A stretch of DNA of 64,000 bases from the NCBI GenBank assembly GCA_963803015.1, contig CAWDKV010000011.1:310001-374000 (forward strand), read 5' to 3'. The first letter of the stretch is position 1. Every line of letters begins with the position of its first letter. This document shows, piece after piece, positions 16,911 to 25,642 of this stretch. The notes under the pieces were generated by a model. It did no database searches, had not been told where the DNA came from, and saw only the letters and a program-made list of their open reading frames with translations. Made by a program: the position numbers and the translations under genes. Origin of the DNA: Berkiella sp963803015. Lineage in GTDB: Bacteria; Pseudomonadota; Gammaproteobacteria; Berkiellales; Berkiellaceae.

Positions 16911-18070
16911 TGAGGTTGAGTGATAAGGAAAATCACAAACCGCTTCATTTTGTTATTGTTGCCACAGAAGACTCTGCTGATAGTTTAGGCGCTTCCTTAA
17001 TTGAAGCTTTAAGGGTTCTCTACCCTGATGCTTCCTTTGAAGGGATAGGAGGCGCAAGAATGATAGCGCAGGGCTTTCATTCTTTTTTCCCGTTAGAGCG
17101 ACTCTCTGTTATGGGCTTTATTGAGCCACTAAAACGTCTTCCCTCTCTTTTACGTATGCGCTCTTACATTAAAAGATATGTTTTAAAAACCAGACCCACA
17201 GTCTTCATTGGTATTGATGGCCCCGATTTTAACTTATCGTTAGAGAAAATATTTAAAGCGGCAGGGATAAAAACGGTTCATGTGGTCGGCCCTACCATCT
17301 GGGCTTGGCGCAGCGGTAGAATTAAGCTCATCAAAAAAGCAGTCGATTTGATGTTAACGTTATTTACTTTTGAAACGCCGCTCTATGAGCAGCATGCGGT
17401 TAACGTCACTTGCATAGGGCATCCATTAGCAGATGCTATCCCTCTCTACTCAGATAAATTAGCAGCACGTCGTGATAGCCAATTATCTGAGAAGTGTAAA
17501 ATAGTCGCGTTGTTACCCGGTTCACGTGCACAAGAATTAGAGCATCTTTTACCGCCCTTTTTGGAAACAGCGAAGTGGTTGTTAGCAAAGGATAAGACAA
17601 TCCTTTTTGTGACATCGTGTGCAAATAAAACGCGCGAAAGACAGTTTAAAGAAATATGTTTGGCTACATCCGCACCACTGATTACAATCTTGCCCAGTGC
17701 GCAACAAGCCATGAAAGTTGCTGATGCGGTCTTGGTGGCTTCAGGAACAGCTTCGTTGGAGTCAATGTTAGTAAAAAGACCAACAGTTGTCGCCTATAAA
17801 ACGTCATATTTGACTTTTTGTTTGGCTAAGTTGCTGATTAAAGTGCCCTATATTGCTTTACCTAATTGGCTCGCGGGTAAAAAAGTGATGCCTGAATATG
17901 TACAAGATGAAATTTCACCAGAAATTTTAGGTGAAAAACTCTATGACTTTCTACAAAACCCTGAAATATTTTCCCCTTCTCTTGCTGAATTTACAAAAAT
18001 CCATACACTGTTAAAAAGGAATGCAGGCGCCGCCGCTGCGAATGCGATTACTCGTTTAATTAAGGAATAA
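16910..18070 (+). CDS. lpxB: Lipid-A-disaccharide synthase LpxB
   Basis: 386 residues; a GT19 glycosyltransferase that joins UDP-2,3-diacylglucosamine to lipid X at the inner membrane. Motifs seen are EDSADSLGASL near the N-terminus (normally GExSGD, here diverged), FEGIGGARM, IGIDGPDFNL, YVGPTIWAWR-like VVGPTIWAWRSGR and LPGSRAQELEHLLP. The N-terminal GExSGD loop reads ATEDSADSLG, a noticeable change from consensus. It is coupled to lpxA by a 1-base overlap. Confidence 0.95.
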   Translation: MRLSDKENHKPLHFVIVATEDSADSLGASLIEALRVLYPDASFEGIGGARMIAQGFHSFFPLERLSVMGFIEPLKRLPSLLRMRSYIKRYVLKTRPTVFIGIDGPDFNLSLEKIFKAAGIKTVHVVGPTIWAWRSGRIKLIKKAVDLMLTLFTFETPLYEQHAVNVTCIGHPLADAIPLYSDKLAARRDSQLSEKCKIVALLPGSRAQELEHLLPPFLETAKWLLAKDKTILFVTSCANKTRERQFKEICLATSAPLITILPSAQQAMKVADAVLVASGTASLESMLVKRPTVVAYKTSYLTFCLAKLLIKVPYIALPNWLAGKKVMPEYVQDEISPEILGEKLYDFLQNPEIFSPSLAEFTKIHTLLKRNAGAAAANAITRLIKE

Positions 18071-18072
18071 TC

Positions 18073-18642
18073 TTGAGTCTAATCATTGGAGTAGATGAAG
18101 TAGGGCGGGGACCTTTAGCAGGACCTGTGTTAGCTGTTGCAATGATTTTAAATCCTAAAAAAGGAATAAAGGGGCTGCGTGATTCAAAAGTACTCTCAGA
18201 GAAAAAACGCAATGCTCTCAGCCTTGAAATAAAAGAGAAAGCTATCGCCTGGGCTTTTGGGGTTTGTAGCGTAATAGAAATTGATAAATATAATATTTTA
18301 CAAGCCAGTATGTTGGCCATGTCTCGCGCTGTGCATTTTCTCCAAGTCAAAGGAGATTATAAGGTGATAGTCGATGGTAATCGTTGCCCAAAGGTAAACT
18401 TTCCCGTAGAAGCCGTGGTTCAAGGAGATAGCATTATTCCAGAAATTAGCGCAGCCTCCATTGTCGCCAAAGTGGCAAGAGATTATTTAATGACTGTCTT
18501 TGACAAAAGATTTCCGGAATATGGCTTAGCCCAACACAAAGGATATGGAACCAAAATGCATTTAGAAGCGATGAAACAATTTGGTGTGACTCCCTTGCAC
18601 CGCAAGAGTTTTGCGCCTGTTCGGGAATTATTGGGGACATAA
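18073..18642 (+). CDS. rnhB: Ribonuclease HII
   Basis: 189 residues. It cuts the RNA strand of RNA-DNA hybrids and single ribonucleotides in DNA. The start reads IIGVDEVGRGPLAGP with the catalytic DE pair. RDSKVLS, IVDGN and ASIVAKVARD supply the remaining acidic residues, and YGLAQHKGYGTKMHLEAM follows. The start is a TTG (18073), two bases after the lpxB stop, the only start that gives a normal N-terminus. Confidence 0.97.
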   Translation: MSLIIGVDEVGRGPLAGPVLAVAMILNPKKGIKGLRDSKVLSEKKRNALSLEIKEKAIAWAFGVCSVIEIDKYNILQASMLAMSRAVHFLQVKGDYKVIVDGNRCPKVNFPVEAVVQGDSIIPEISAASIVAKVARDYLMTVFDKRFPEYGLAQHKGYGTKMHLEAMKQFGVTPLHRKSFAPVRELLGT

Positions 18643-18644
18643 TT

Positions 18645-21600
18645 GTGACACAATTTGTTCACTTACATTGCCATTCTGAATATTCCATTATCGATAGCAT
18701 TGTCCCTATTCCCACACTTTGTGAACAAGCACATAAAATGGCCATGCCAGCCTTGGCTCTTACCGATGTCTGTAATCTTTTTGCCATGGTTAAATTCTAT
18801 AGAGCTGCTATCCAATATGGTATCAAACCTATTATCGGTGCAGAGCTTTGGTTAGAAAATGAAGATCAAAATTTCCCCTTTAGTAAATTAGTACTCCTTT
18901 GTCAAAATAGAGAAGGCTATTTACACCTTACAGAATTAATTAGTAAAGCCTATCAAAAAGGGAAACGGCTCAACATTCCCTTGATCAAAAAATCTTGGCT
19001 CAATGAGAATTCAGGTCTCATCGCTTTAAGTGGTGGGCAATTTGGTGAAATAGGCCAAGCGCTTGTCCAGGGAAATGATAAAAAAGCAGAAATTTTATTA
19101 AAAGAATGGCAAAACTTATTTCCAAATCGATTTTATCTTGAATGGCAGCGTAATCAACGTCCTTTTGAAAAAACGTATGAAGCCAAGCTTTTGCCATTAG
19201 CGCATCAATTTTCTTGCCCATTGGTTGCAACCAATGAAGTGATTATTATGGAGCGCCAAGATTTTGAAGCACACAAAGCAAGAGTGTGCATTCAAGAAGG
19301 AGCAACCTTAGAGCATTGGGTGAATCATCAAGGGTACACGGAATTTCAAACTTTACGCTCTCCTGAAGAGATGCAAAAGCTTTATCAGGATGTACCAGAA
19401 GCACTTTTGAACACGGTTGAAATTGCCAAGCGCTGTAATCTTCTTTTAACGCTAGATGAGCCTATCTTACCCTCTTTTCCTGTGCCTGAGAATTTGAGTG
19501 AGGAACAACTTTTAAAAAAACAATCTCAGCAAGGTTTAGAACATCGACTTGATTTTAAGTTTCAACTTAAAAATTATGGTAAAGAGCAAATTCTTGAAAT
19601 AAGAGAAGCCTATCAAGCGCGCTTAGATGAAGAGTTAGCCGTCATTACCCGAATGGGATTTTCAGGCTATTTTTTAATCGTTGCGGATTTTATTCATTGG
19701 GCAAAACAAAATGGTATTCCTGTAGGACCAGGAAGAGGATCGGGTGCAGGTTCGCTAGTAGCTTATGTGTTATTGATTACCGATCTTGATCCAATAGAAT
19801 TTGACTTGCTCTTTGAAAGGTTTTTAAACCCAGATCGGGTATCGATGCCTGACTTTGATATAGACTTTTGCATGGATAATCGCGATAGAGTGATTGATTA
19901 TGTTTCTAATCGTTATGGCAAAGAAAGTGTTTCTCAAATTGTCACTTTTGGTACGATGGCGGCAAAAGCGGTGGTGCGTGATGTCGGCCGGGTACTAGGA
20001 CATCCTTATGGATTTGTGGATAAAATAGCCAAGCTTATTCCTTTTGAGATTGGGATCACTCTTGAAAAAGCCTTAGAGCAAGAACCCTCTTTGCAAAAAC
20101 GTTATCAAGAAGAGGAAGAAGTCAAAAATCTAATCAACTTGGCAAAAAAATTAGAAGGCATTACCCGCAATGTAGGCAAACATGCTGGAGGCGTGGTGAT
20201 TGCGCCGAGTAAATTAACCGATTTTGCACCCCTTTATTATGAAAGTGAGCATGCCCAAGGTGTGATTCAATTTGATAAAGATGATGTAGAAGCAATTGGT
20301 TTAGTCAAATTCGACTTTTTAGGCTTAAGAACGCTCACTATTATTGATTGGGCTGTGAAAAACGTGAATACGCTTTTACGCCAAAAAGGTGAGCCTGAAA
20401 TTGATATTTTGCGCATTAATATGGAAGATCTGCCGACTTTTCAATTATTAAAAAAGTGCCAAACGACTGCGGTTTTCCAGTTAGAATCTCGCGGAATGAA
20501 GGAGCTCATTAAAAGGCTGCAACCCGACAGATTTGAAGAAATTATTGCTTTAGTTGCCTTATTTCGACCAGGTCCTCTGCAGTCAGGGATGGTCGATGAT
20601 TTTATTAACCGTAAGCATGGTCGGCAAAAAGTGGAGTATCTCCATCCTTCCATAGAGCCTATCTTAAAATCTACTTATGGGGTAATTTTATACCAAGAGC
20701 AAGTGATGCAAATTGCCCAGGTATTAGCAGGTTATACTTTAGGAGGCGCTGATTTATTGCGCCGCGCGATGGGTAAGAAAAAACCGGAAGAAATGGCAAA
20801 GCAAAGAGCTATTTTCATTGAAGGCGCAGTAAAAAATGGTGCTGACGCAAGAATAGCGACGACGATTTTTGATTTAATGGAAAAATTTGCGGCTTATGGG
20901 TTTAACAAATCACACTCCGCCGCTTATGCGCTTGTTTCCTATCAAACAGCCTGGTTGAAAGCGCATTTCCCCAGTAGCTTTATGGCAGCGGTTCTTTCTT
21001 CTGATATGGACCATACCGATAAAGTGGTGAATATGATTGAAGAATGCCGTCAATGCAAAATTAATATCATTTCTCCTGATATCAATCAAAGTGTTTACGC
21101 TTTCGCCGTCAATGACAAAGAAGAAATAGTCTATGGTTTAGGCGCTATCAAAGGAGTGGGGGAAGCTGCTATCCTGCATATTATTGAGCAGCGCCAAGAG
21201 CAACCTTTTCAAGATCTCTTTGATTTTTGTAAGCGCATTGATAGTAAAAAAGTCAATAAACGCGTATTGGATTCTTTAATTAAATCAGGCGCATTAGATA
21301 CTTTAGGACACACCCGAGGTTGGATGCTGGCTAATTTAGATACGGCGCTTAGCCATGCGTTGAAATTATGTCAGAACGTCGCCAGTGGGCAAGGCGATAT
21401 TTTTCAAGATATGCTGCAAGAAGAAGTGCCTCTGACTTTGCATGAAGCAGAAGATTATCCTGAAGGATTGCGTTTACAAGGTGAAAAGGAATCTCTAGGC
21501 TTATATTTCTCTGGACATCCTCTGCAAGCAGTACAAGCTGAGCTTAAAAGTATGCAAGTAGTCAAATACCGTGATGTCAAAAGTACAAAGAAAGAACAAC

Positions 21601-22103
21601 AGAAGCGCTTTGCAGGCATAATCACAGCTATCCGGACAATGCAAACCAAAAATGGCGATAGGATGGCAATTTTAACCTTAGACGATGAGCTGGATAGATT
21701 TGAGATAGCTGTTTTCCCTGAGCCTTATCAAAAAAATAGAGAAATGTTAGTGAAGGATCAGTTGGTGGTTATGGATGTCAAGGTCACGTTAGATAGTCAT
21801 TCAGGAACAACTAAAATTCGCGCAGAAAATATTTATACTTTAGAGAAAAGTCGAGAGCAATTTGCTAAAAAAATTATCCTCCATTTTCAGGACAAAGAAC
21901 AAGTAGAAGAAGAAGTTCATATTTTAAAAGAATCGCTATTGCTTTTAGAAAAAGGATCTTGCCAAATTTTAATAGAGTTCCAAACACGTGAAGGAAAAAT
22001 TGCTTTAAAATTAGGTGAAACATGGCATATCAAGCCGACGGCCGATGCAATACAGCACCTCAAGTCTTTGTTGCCTAATCATGTTATACAGCTTGAATAT
22101 TAG
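18645..22103 (+). CDS. dnaE: DNA polymerase III alpha subunit
   Basis: 1152 residues; E. coli DnaE has 1160. It is the replicative polymerase. The N-terminal PHP domain opens FVHLHCHSEYSIIDS. The palm catalytic acids are in PDFDIDFCMDNR, preceded by VGPGRGSGAGSLVAY. The beta-binding and OB-fold regions lie near the C-terminus. The start is GTG at 18645, two bases after the rnhB stop. It is the last gene of the bamA run; accA, its usual neighbour, is displaced by about 3.5 kb. Confidence 0.98.
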   Translation: MTQFVHLHCHSEYSIIDSIVPIPTLCEQAHKMAMPALALTDVCNLFAMVKFYRAAIQYGIKPIIGAELWLENEDQNFPFSKLVLLCQNREGYLHLTELISKAYQKGKRLNIPLIKKSWLNENSGLIALSGGQFGEIGQALVQGNDKKAEILLKEWQNLFPNRFYLEWQRNQRPFEKTYEAKLLPLAHQFSCPLVATNEVIIMERQDFEAHKARVCIQEGATLEHWVNHQGYTEFQTLRSPEEMQKLYQDVPEALLNTVEIAKRCNLLLTLDEPILPSFPVPENLSEEQLLKKQSQQGLEHRLDFKFQLKNYGKEQILEIREAYQARLDEELAVITRMGFSGYFLIVADFIHWAKQNGIPVGPGRGSGAGSLVAYVLLITDLDPIEFDLLFERFLNPDRVSMPDFDIDFCMDNRDRVIDYVSNRYGKESVSQIVTFGTMAAKAVVRDVGRVLGHPYGFVDKIAKLIPFEIGITLEKALEQEPSLQKRYQEEEEVKNLINLAKKLEGITRNVGKHAGGVVIAPSKLTDFAPLYYESEHAQGVIQFDKDDVEAIGLVKFDFLGLRTLTIIDWAVKNVNTLLRQKGEPEIDILRINMEDLPTFQLLKKCQTTAVFQLESRGMKELIKRLQPDRFEEIIALVALFRPGPLQSGMVDDFINRKHGRQKVEYLHPSIEPILKSTYGVILYQEQVMQIAQVLAGYTLGGADLLRRAMGKKKPEEMAKQRAIFIEGAVKNGADARIATTIFDLMEKFAAYGFNKSHSAAYALVSYQTAWLKAHFPSSFMAAVLSSDMDHTDKVVNMIEECRQCKINIISPDINQSVYAFAVNDKEEIVYGLGAIKGVGEAAILHIIEQRQEQPFQDLFDFCKRIDSKKVNKRVLDSLIKSGALDTLGHTRGWMLANLDTALSHALKLCQNVASGQGDIFQDMLQEEVPLTLHEAEDYPEGLRLQGEKESLGLYFSGHPLQAVQAELKSMQVVKYRDVKSTKKEQQKRFAGIITAIRTMQTKNGDRMAILTLDDELDRFEIAVFPEPYQKNREMLVKDQLVVMDVKVTLDSHSGTTKIRAENIYTLEKSREQFAKKIILHFQDKEQVEEEVHILKESLLLLEKGSCQILIEFQTREGKIALKLGETWHIKPTADAIQHLKSLLPNHVIQLEY

Positions 22104-22110
22104 GATCATT

Positions 22111-22671
22111 ATGCACGGCATTGTCTTTACTGCTTTTTTAGTTTTAAGCGCTTATTGCAACACTTTATGGGCACATATGGGTCCTACGCTTGTCGATATC
22201 AAGGTTAGTGGCTCGAGTGAAGCGCCACTTTTAGAAATAAGTCCTGCCGAATTGCAACAAGGTGAACCTTACTTACTGGTTATTGTGAACAACAACCCGT
22301 ATCCACTTTCATTGCAATTTGAAAAATTTGGCCAAGCTGTTTTTACGCAGAATTTGCAAGGATCACCAGGAGTTAGTCAAGAAGCCTTAACCTTGCTGCC
22401 CAATTCAAAAGTCATTTGGCAATTTGTCACCAGTGAAGCCGGTGAGTTTTTATTTTCACTCACCAATCAGTCTAATCAAACGGGAAATAAAGTGAAATTG
22501 GCGATTAAATCTGCGTTAGTTGTCCCCGAACCTGCGCCTGCACCCCCAGTGACAGTTGAAGCAAAACAAGAGCCAGTTGAAGTCAAGCCTGTAGAGCCCA
22601 AAGAATTGAAGCCCAAAAGATCGGGTAGTATCAGGTTCTTAGGCGAGAGCCAACAAAGACACCTAGCCTAA
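22111..22671 (+). CDS. Exported cupredoxin-like protein with Pro-rich tail
   Basis: 186 residues from the ATG at 22111, seven bases after dnaE. It opens with a signal peptide (MHGIVFTAFLVLSAYCNTLWA). A beta-rich domain of about 100 residues follows (VDIKVSGSSEAPLLEISPAE, then VIVNNNPYPLSLQFEKFG and EAGEFLFSL), which resembles a cupredoxin fold. The usual Cys-His-Met copper site is not evident, and the C-terminal 50 residues are Pro/Glu/Val/Lys-rich. An upstream reading from 22015 overlaps dnaE and is rejected. The fold call is tentative. Its closeness to the bufferin locus may hint at metal stress, but that is inference. Confidence 0.55.
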   Translation: MHGIVFTAFLVLSAYCNTLWAHMGPTLVDIKVSGSSEAPLLEISPAELQQGEPYLLVIVNNNPYPLSLQFEKFGQAVFTQNLQGSPGVSQEALTLLPNSKVIWQFVTSEAGEFLFSLTNQSNQTGNKVKLAIKSALVVPEPAPAPPVTVEAKQEPVEVKPVEPKELKPKRSGSIRFLGESQQRHLA

Positions 22672-22692
22672 AGAAAACCCTTTGCGTATAAT
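22664..22692 (+). promoter_or_regulatory. Possible promoter of the TPR-protein gene
   Basis: A perfect -10 TATAAT lies at 22687-22692, 33 bases before the ATG. The -35 (TAGCCT, 22664-22669, spacer 17) is weak, so confidence is moderate. Confidence 0.45.
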
Positions 22693-22724
22693 GCGCAGCT
22701 TTAGTTGTAAGGTAGGGGTGTTAT

Positions 22725-23255
22725 ATGCCATTAAAAAAGGGTTTTACGCTGTTAAAAGAAGAGCGATACCAGGAAGCTTCTGAGTACTTCATTTGGGAAT
22801 CTCAAATGGCATTTAGTCAGCGCCCTTTTAACGCTAAGCACTATTATAATTGCCTCTATGGCCAAGCCAGAGCTTTGATTGGTTTACAAGATTACGAACT
22901 TGCCGCTGAGATATTAAGAGATTTAATTCGTAATGAGCCTCATTGGGAAACACCCTATATTACCTTAGCGCGATTATGGGAAGATTTAGGATACCTCAAT
23001 GTGGCAGAGTATCTTTATGGTGGTGCTATTTTATCTTTAGGTAGTAGTGATAGGTTGCGGCAGCATTATGTATGGTTTTTAAAAGAAAATCTGGCAGAAG
23101 ATGGGGTAAGCTATAAAACAGCACAGACTTTTACGCCGGCTTTCAATCGAAAAGTCCAATCTCTCGCTGAGATTGAACCAGATAGGACGCTGTCAGCAGT
23201 GGCTGAGAAATTAGAACAATTAGGTTTAGAAGAGGCAAATCGCTTTTGTCCTTAA
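22725..23255 (+). CDS. Tetratricopeptide-repeat protein
   Basis: 176 residues, no signal peptide or membrane segment. Helical repeats (about residues 1-110) show the TPR spacing of small, large and aromatic residues, for example YYNCLYGQARALIGLQDYELAAEIL and TPYITLARLWEDLGYLNVAEYLY. It is probably a cytosolic protein-protein adaptor. Its stop codon overlaps that of the bufC-like gene on the other strand (shared TTAA at 23252-23255). No specific partner can be named. Confidence 0.7.
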   Translation: MPLKKGFTLLKEERYQEASEYFIWESQMAFSQRPFNAKHYYNCLYGQARALIGLQDYELAAEILRDLIRNEPHWETPYITLARLWEDLGYLNVAEYLYGGAILSLGSSDRLRQHYVWFLKENLAEDGVSYKTAQTFTPAFNRKVQSLAEIEPDRTLSAVAEKLEQLGLEEANRFCP

Positions 23256-24025
23256 TTCACTTTAGAGATGATCTCTTCACTGACCCACTTGTAAAGAGTT
23301 TTTGCCGCAACAAGCGGGATATCTTTTTCAGGGACGAGATCACTCAACTTTTCGCACATCTCAGCAAAAGTATCACCTTGAATTAAGGCTTCAAAAAGAA
23401 TGGTTTCTGCAATATTACAAGATTGAAAAAGCGTGCGTATGCCTTTGCGCCAAAAAAGCCAGGTCACAGGGGAATCTTGTTTCACTGGCGGGCGAGGGGG
23501 TAATTCTTTATCAATATGTTGCCATAATTGCGGCGTATCCCACTCAAAGCGACGGCTAATCACACTCGGGTGCAGCGTAAAAGAAAGTGCGGCCCATCTT
23601 GACGGAGAAATCGCACTCAAATCTTCTAAAGTCACTACTGGACCATCTTCAGAATCTAAAGTGTAAGAAACAGCGCATTCAAAAGTAGCCATTTCAGCGA
23701 TGAGTGAAGCTTCAGCAAAGGGCGGCGTTTGCTCAAGAAAGTCGGGAAAATGCTGGCCAAAATAACGCACTGAAAAATGCATGGAGGGATGTTTGTCTAA
23801 GTATTTTAAAAAAGCAGCTTCAAAATCATCGTCTCCCAATAGCATGAGGGTTTTGGGGTAATCGAGACTGAGCACTTCTAATAATCGTAAACGATAAGCA
23901 TCATAGTAAATTTCTAATCGTTTTTGTGGGTGGAGGCCCCCTTCATTTACTCTGGGTAAGAGCTTTGTTGGTCCCCCATGTAGTAAATAATCTTGAAACT
24001 GAGCTTGTAAGCTTTTCAGCCCCAT
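23252..24025 (-). CDS. bufC: DUF2063 protein, BufC/HvfC-type partner of the MNIO enzyme
   Basis: 257 residues. The N-terminal DUF2063 domain is recognisable: LQAQFQDYLLHG, then RLEIYYDAYRLRLLEVLSLDYP and YFGQHFPDFL. The C-terminal half is the helical PqqD-like or winged domain found in these partners. In bufferin and HvfABC-type systems this protein brings the precursor peptide to the DUF692 enzyme. It begins 11 bases after the stop of the bufB-like gene, so the two form one operon. The function is inferred from family and context. Confidence 0.85.
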   Translation of the reverse strand: MGLKSLQAQFQDYLLHGGPTKLLPRVNEGGLHPQKRLEIYYDAYRLRLLEVLSLDYPKTLMLLGDDDFEAAFLKYLDKHPSMHFSVRYFGQHFPDFLEQTPPFAEASLIAEMATFECAVSYTLDSEDGPVVTLEDLSAISPSRWAALSFTLHPSVISRRFEWDTPQLWQHIDKELPPRPPVKQDSPVTWLFWRKGIRTLFQSCNIAETILFEALIQGDTFAEMCEKLSDLVPEKDIPLVAAKTLYKWVSEEIISKVN

Positions 24026-24036
24026 GATTTAACCCC

Positions 24037-24906
24037 TTAAGCAGATTCTCGCATTTTATGTATAACCGTGTTCGCTATAGTTTTAGCACGATTGAGTTCA
24101 TTAATTAATTCTTGCAATGGCGGAATATGATCATCTCGCTCAATCATGGTTGAGATAAGACCAAAGCGTTGTAGTGCTTTGTCGTAGATCTCCCAGACCG
24201 GATCAATTACCGTTGCATCATGCGTATCAATAATATGATCGCCATTATTAGAATGACCTGCTAAATGAATTTGTTGCACACGCCCTAGTGGCAGTCCAGC
24301 AAGGTAATCATCTGGATTGAAACGATGATTAAAAGAGCTGACGTAAATATTATTCACATCAAGAAGAAGTAAACAATCTGCTTGTGTAGCCATTTCAGCA
24401 AGAAAATCCCATTCTGTCATTTCATCTTCTTTAAAAGAGAGATAAGTAGAGGGGTTTTCAATCAATAATTGTCTACCCAAAAAATCTTGGGCTTCACTAA
24501 TTTTTTGCGTGGTATGTTTTAACGCTTCTTCCGTTAACGGTAAGGGTAAGAGATCATGCATATTTTTATGCGCAATCCCTGTCCAGCATAAGTGATCGGA
24601 AACCCATTTGGCATCAACACGTTTGGCAAGTGCTTTGAGTTGTTTTAAATAATCCCAATTAAGAGGATCAAGGCTGCCAAGAGACATCGAAACGCCATGC
24701 ATCACAATGGGATAATGTTCTTTAATTTTATCTAAATAATAGAGGGGCTTTCCACCTGGAACCATGTAATTTTCACTGAGAATTTCAAACCAATCAATGT
24801 CTGGTTTGTTATCGATAATTTCATGATAATGATCGGTTCTTAAACCAAGACCAAAACCAAGCGGCGCTAATTTATCGTTTGGTGCTATAGTCATTTTTTT
24901 ATTCAT
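24037..24906 (-). CDS. bufB: DUF692 multinuclear non-heme iron oxidase (MNIO), BufB-type
   Basis: 289 residues, a TIM-barrel enzyme. Characteristic segments are LGFGLGLRTDHY, WFEILSENYM, HGVSMSLGS, VSDHLCWTG, LLIENPSTYL, LLDVNNIYVSS, IHLAGHS and IDTHD, which supply the His, Asp, Glu and Asn ligands of the di- or tri-iron site. Family members modify cysteines of precursor peptides; in bufferins they form thiooxazole-type heterocycles that bind copper. It lies between the DUF2063 gene and the Cys-rich precursor gene on the same strand, which fits that role. The substrate assignment is inferred. Confidence 0.9.
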   Translation of the reverse strand: MNKKMTIAPNDKLAPLGFGLGLRTDHYHEIIDNKPDIDWFEILSENYMVPGGKPLYYLDKIKEHYPIVMHGVSMSLGSLDPLNWDYLKQLKALAKRVDAKWVSDHLCWTGIAHKNMHDLLPLPLTEEALKHTTQKISEAQDFLGRQLLIENPSTYLSFKEDEMTEWDFLAEMATQADCLLLLDVNNIYVSSFNHRFNPDDYLAGLPLGRVQQIHLAGHSNNGDHIIDTHDATVIDPVWEIYDKALQRFGLISTMIERDDHIPPLQELINELNRAKTIANTVIHKMRESA

Positions 24907-24940
24907 CAGTTTTTATATACTCTTTCCATTTTAATTTTAG

Positions 24941-25021
24941 GCGTTGTTGCTTTCGCCTTCTCGCAATCCTCATTTACTATTATGTAAACTCCGGTTGCAT
25001 AGCGAAGCGCCTAGCCTACGC
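24941..25021. repeat. Imperfect palindromic element between bufA and bufB
   Basis: The arms (about 24945-24977 and 24983-25020) are imperfect inverted repeats around TTTACTATTATGTAAA. The inner pairing is tttac/gtaaa and the outer parts pair gcaat with gttgc. It looks like a dispersed palindromic repeat rather than coding sequence. No second copy was found in this window. Confidence 0.4.
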
Positions 25022-25069
25022 GTGCCCCTTAAGGGTAAAACCAAACTGGTTCGAGTGTAGAAGAGAACA

Positions 25070-25105
25070 AAAAAACAAAAGCAGCAAATATAATTTGCTG
25101 CTTTT
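25070..25105 (-). terminator. Terminator-like hairpin after the bufferin precursor gene
   Basis: A perfect 13-base inverted repeat (aaaagcagcaaat 25077-25089 and atttgctgctttt 25093-25105) is followed, on the minus strand, by a T-rich run (GTTTTTTTGTT). It lies 18 bases after the precursor stop. Partial read-through would give more precursor than enzyme, a common pattern in RiPP operons. Confidence 0.8.
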
Positions 25106-25122
25106 GCATGCAGGAAAGTGGG

Positions 25123-25380
25123 TTATTCGATAACACGACCACCACTTGCCAAGCATTCGCTCTTGGTCATATATGACCAGCCTTTAGCTTTGCATTTGTT
25201 GTGACCTTTGCAAGCGGTGTCAGGTGTTGCACATTCGCTAGCGCCTTTACAAGCGTTGCATCCGGTGCACTTAACTAAAGCATCGCAAGGTGCTTCACCA
25301 CAAAGTGAAGAACAACCTGTTGCAAATAAAGCTGCTGCTGCTGCTGCAAGAGCTAAAGCTGTTTTGGACGTCCGTTTCAT
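25123..25380 (-). CDS. bufA: Bufferin-like cysteine-rich RiPP precursor
   Basis: 85 residues. An Ala-rich signal peptide (1-22) is followed by ten cysteines (C23, 27, 32, 38, 41, 44, 50, 57, 63, 76). The repeated pattern CNACKG..EC and ACKGHNKCKAKGW, and the ending SECLASGGRVIE, resemble the BufA2-type precursors that accompany DUF692 and DUF2063 genes. C23 follows FATG, a weak lipobox, so a lipoprotein form cannot be excluded. The ribosome binding site CAGGAG is 8 bases from the ATG. By family it is expected to be modified on Cys, exported through Sec and to bind copper. That is inferred, not shown. Confidence 0.85.
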   Translation of the reverse strand: MKRTSKTALALAAAAAALFATGCSSLCGEAPCDALVKCTGCNACKGASECATPDTACKGHNKCKAKGWSYMTKSECLASGGRVIE

Positions 25381-25408
25381 CTAGAAACTCCTGAAGTAGT
25401 TAATGGAT

Positions 25409-25448
25409 AGTACTAAAGCTGAATATGAAGTACATTTAGCTTAATACT
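25409..25448 (-). promoter_or_regulatory. Inverted repeat upstream of the bufferin operon
   Basis: The arms agtactaaagct (25409-25420) and agcttaatact (25438-25448) form an imperfect inverted repeat 30-70 bases upstream of the bufA start. A regulator site is possible. No metal-sensor consensus was recognised and no convincing -10/-35 pair was found. Confidence 0.3.
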
Positions 25449-25553
25449 ACTAACTAACTTGTAAACTTCGATATTCATATTAAACAATATGGCAACATAA
25501 TCGAATAATTACAAGTCAGAGAACGTATTTTTTTAATTAGTTAGTTGAGTGTT

Positions 25554-25582
25554 TTGTAAGTATTAAAATCCTGTGCTATACT
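25554..25582 (+). promoter_or_regulatory. Promoter of accA
   Basis: The -35 is TTGTAA (25554-25559), the spacer is 17 bases, and the -10 is TATACT (25577-25582) with an extended TGC just before it. The predicted start near 25589 gives a leader of about 54 bases. It is one of the best promoters in the window. Confidence 0.78.
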
Positions 25583-25642
25583 GCCGCGATTTAAGATTTT
25601 GGGTTAGAAGCTGCTACTATTTCGATCAGGATAAATAAAGTT

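Noticed and set aside
22015..22110. N-terminal extension of the cupredoxin-like protein
   Set aside because: It lies inside dnaE in another frame and would destroy the signal peptide start at 22111.
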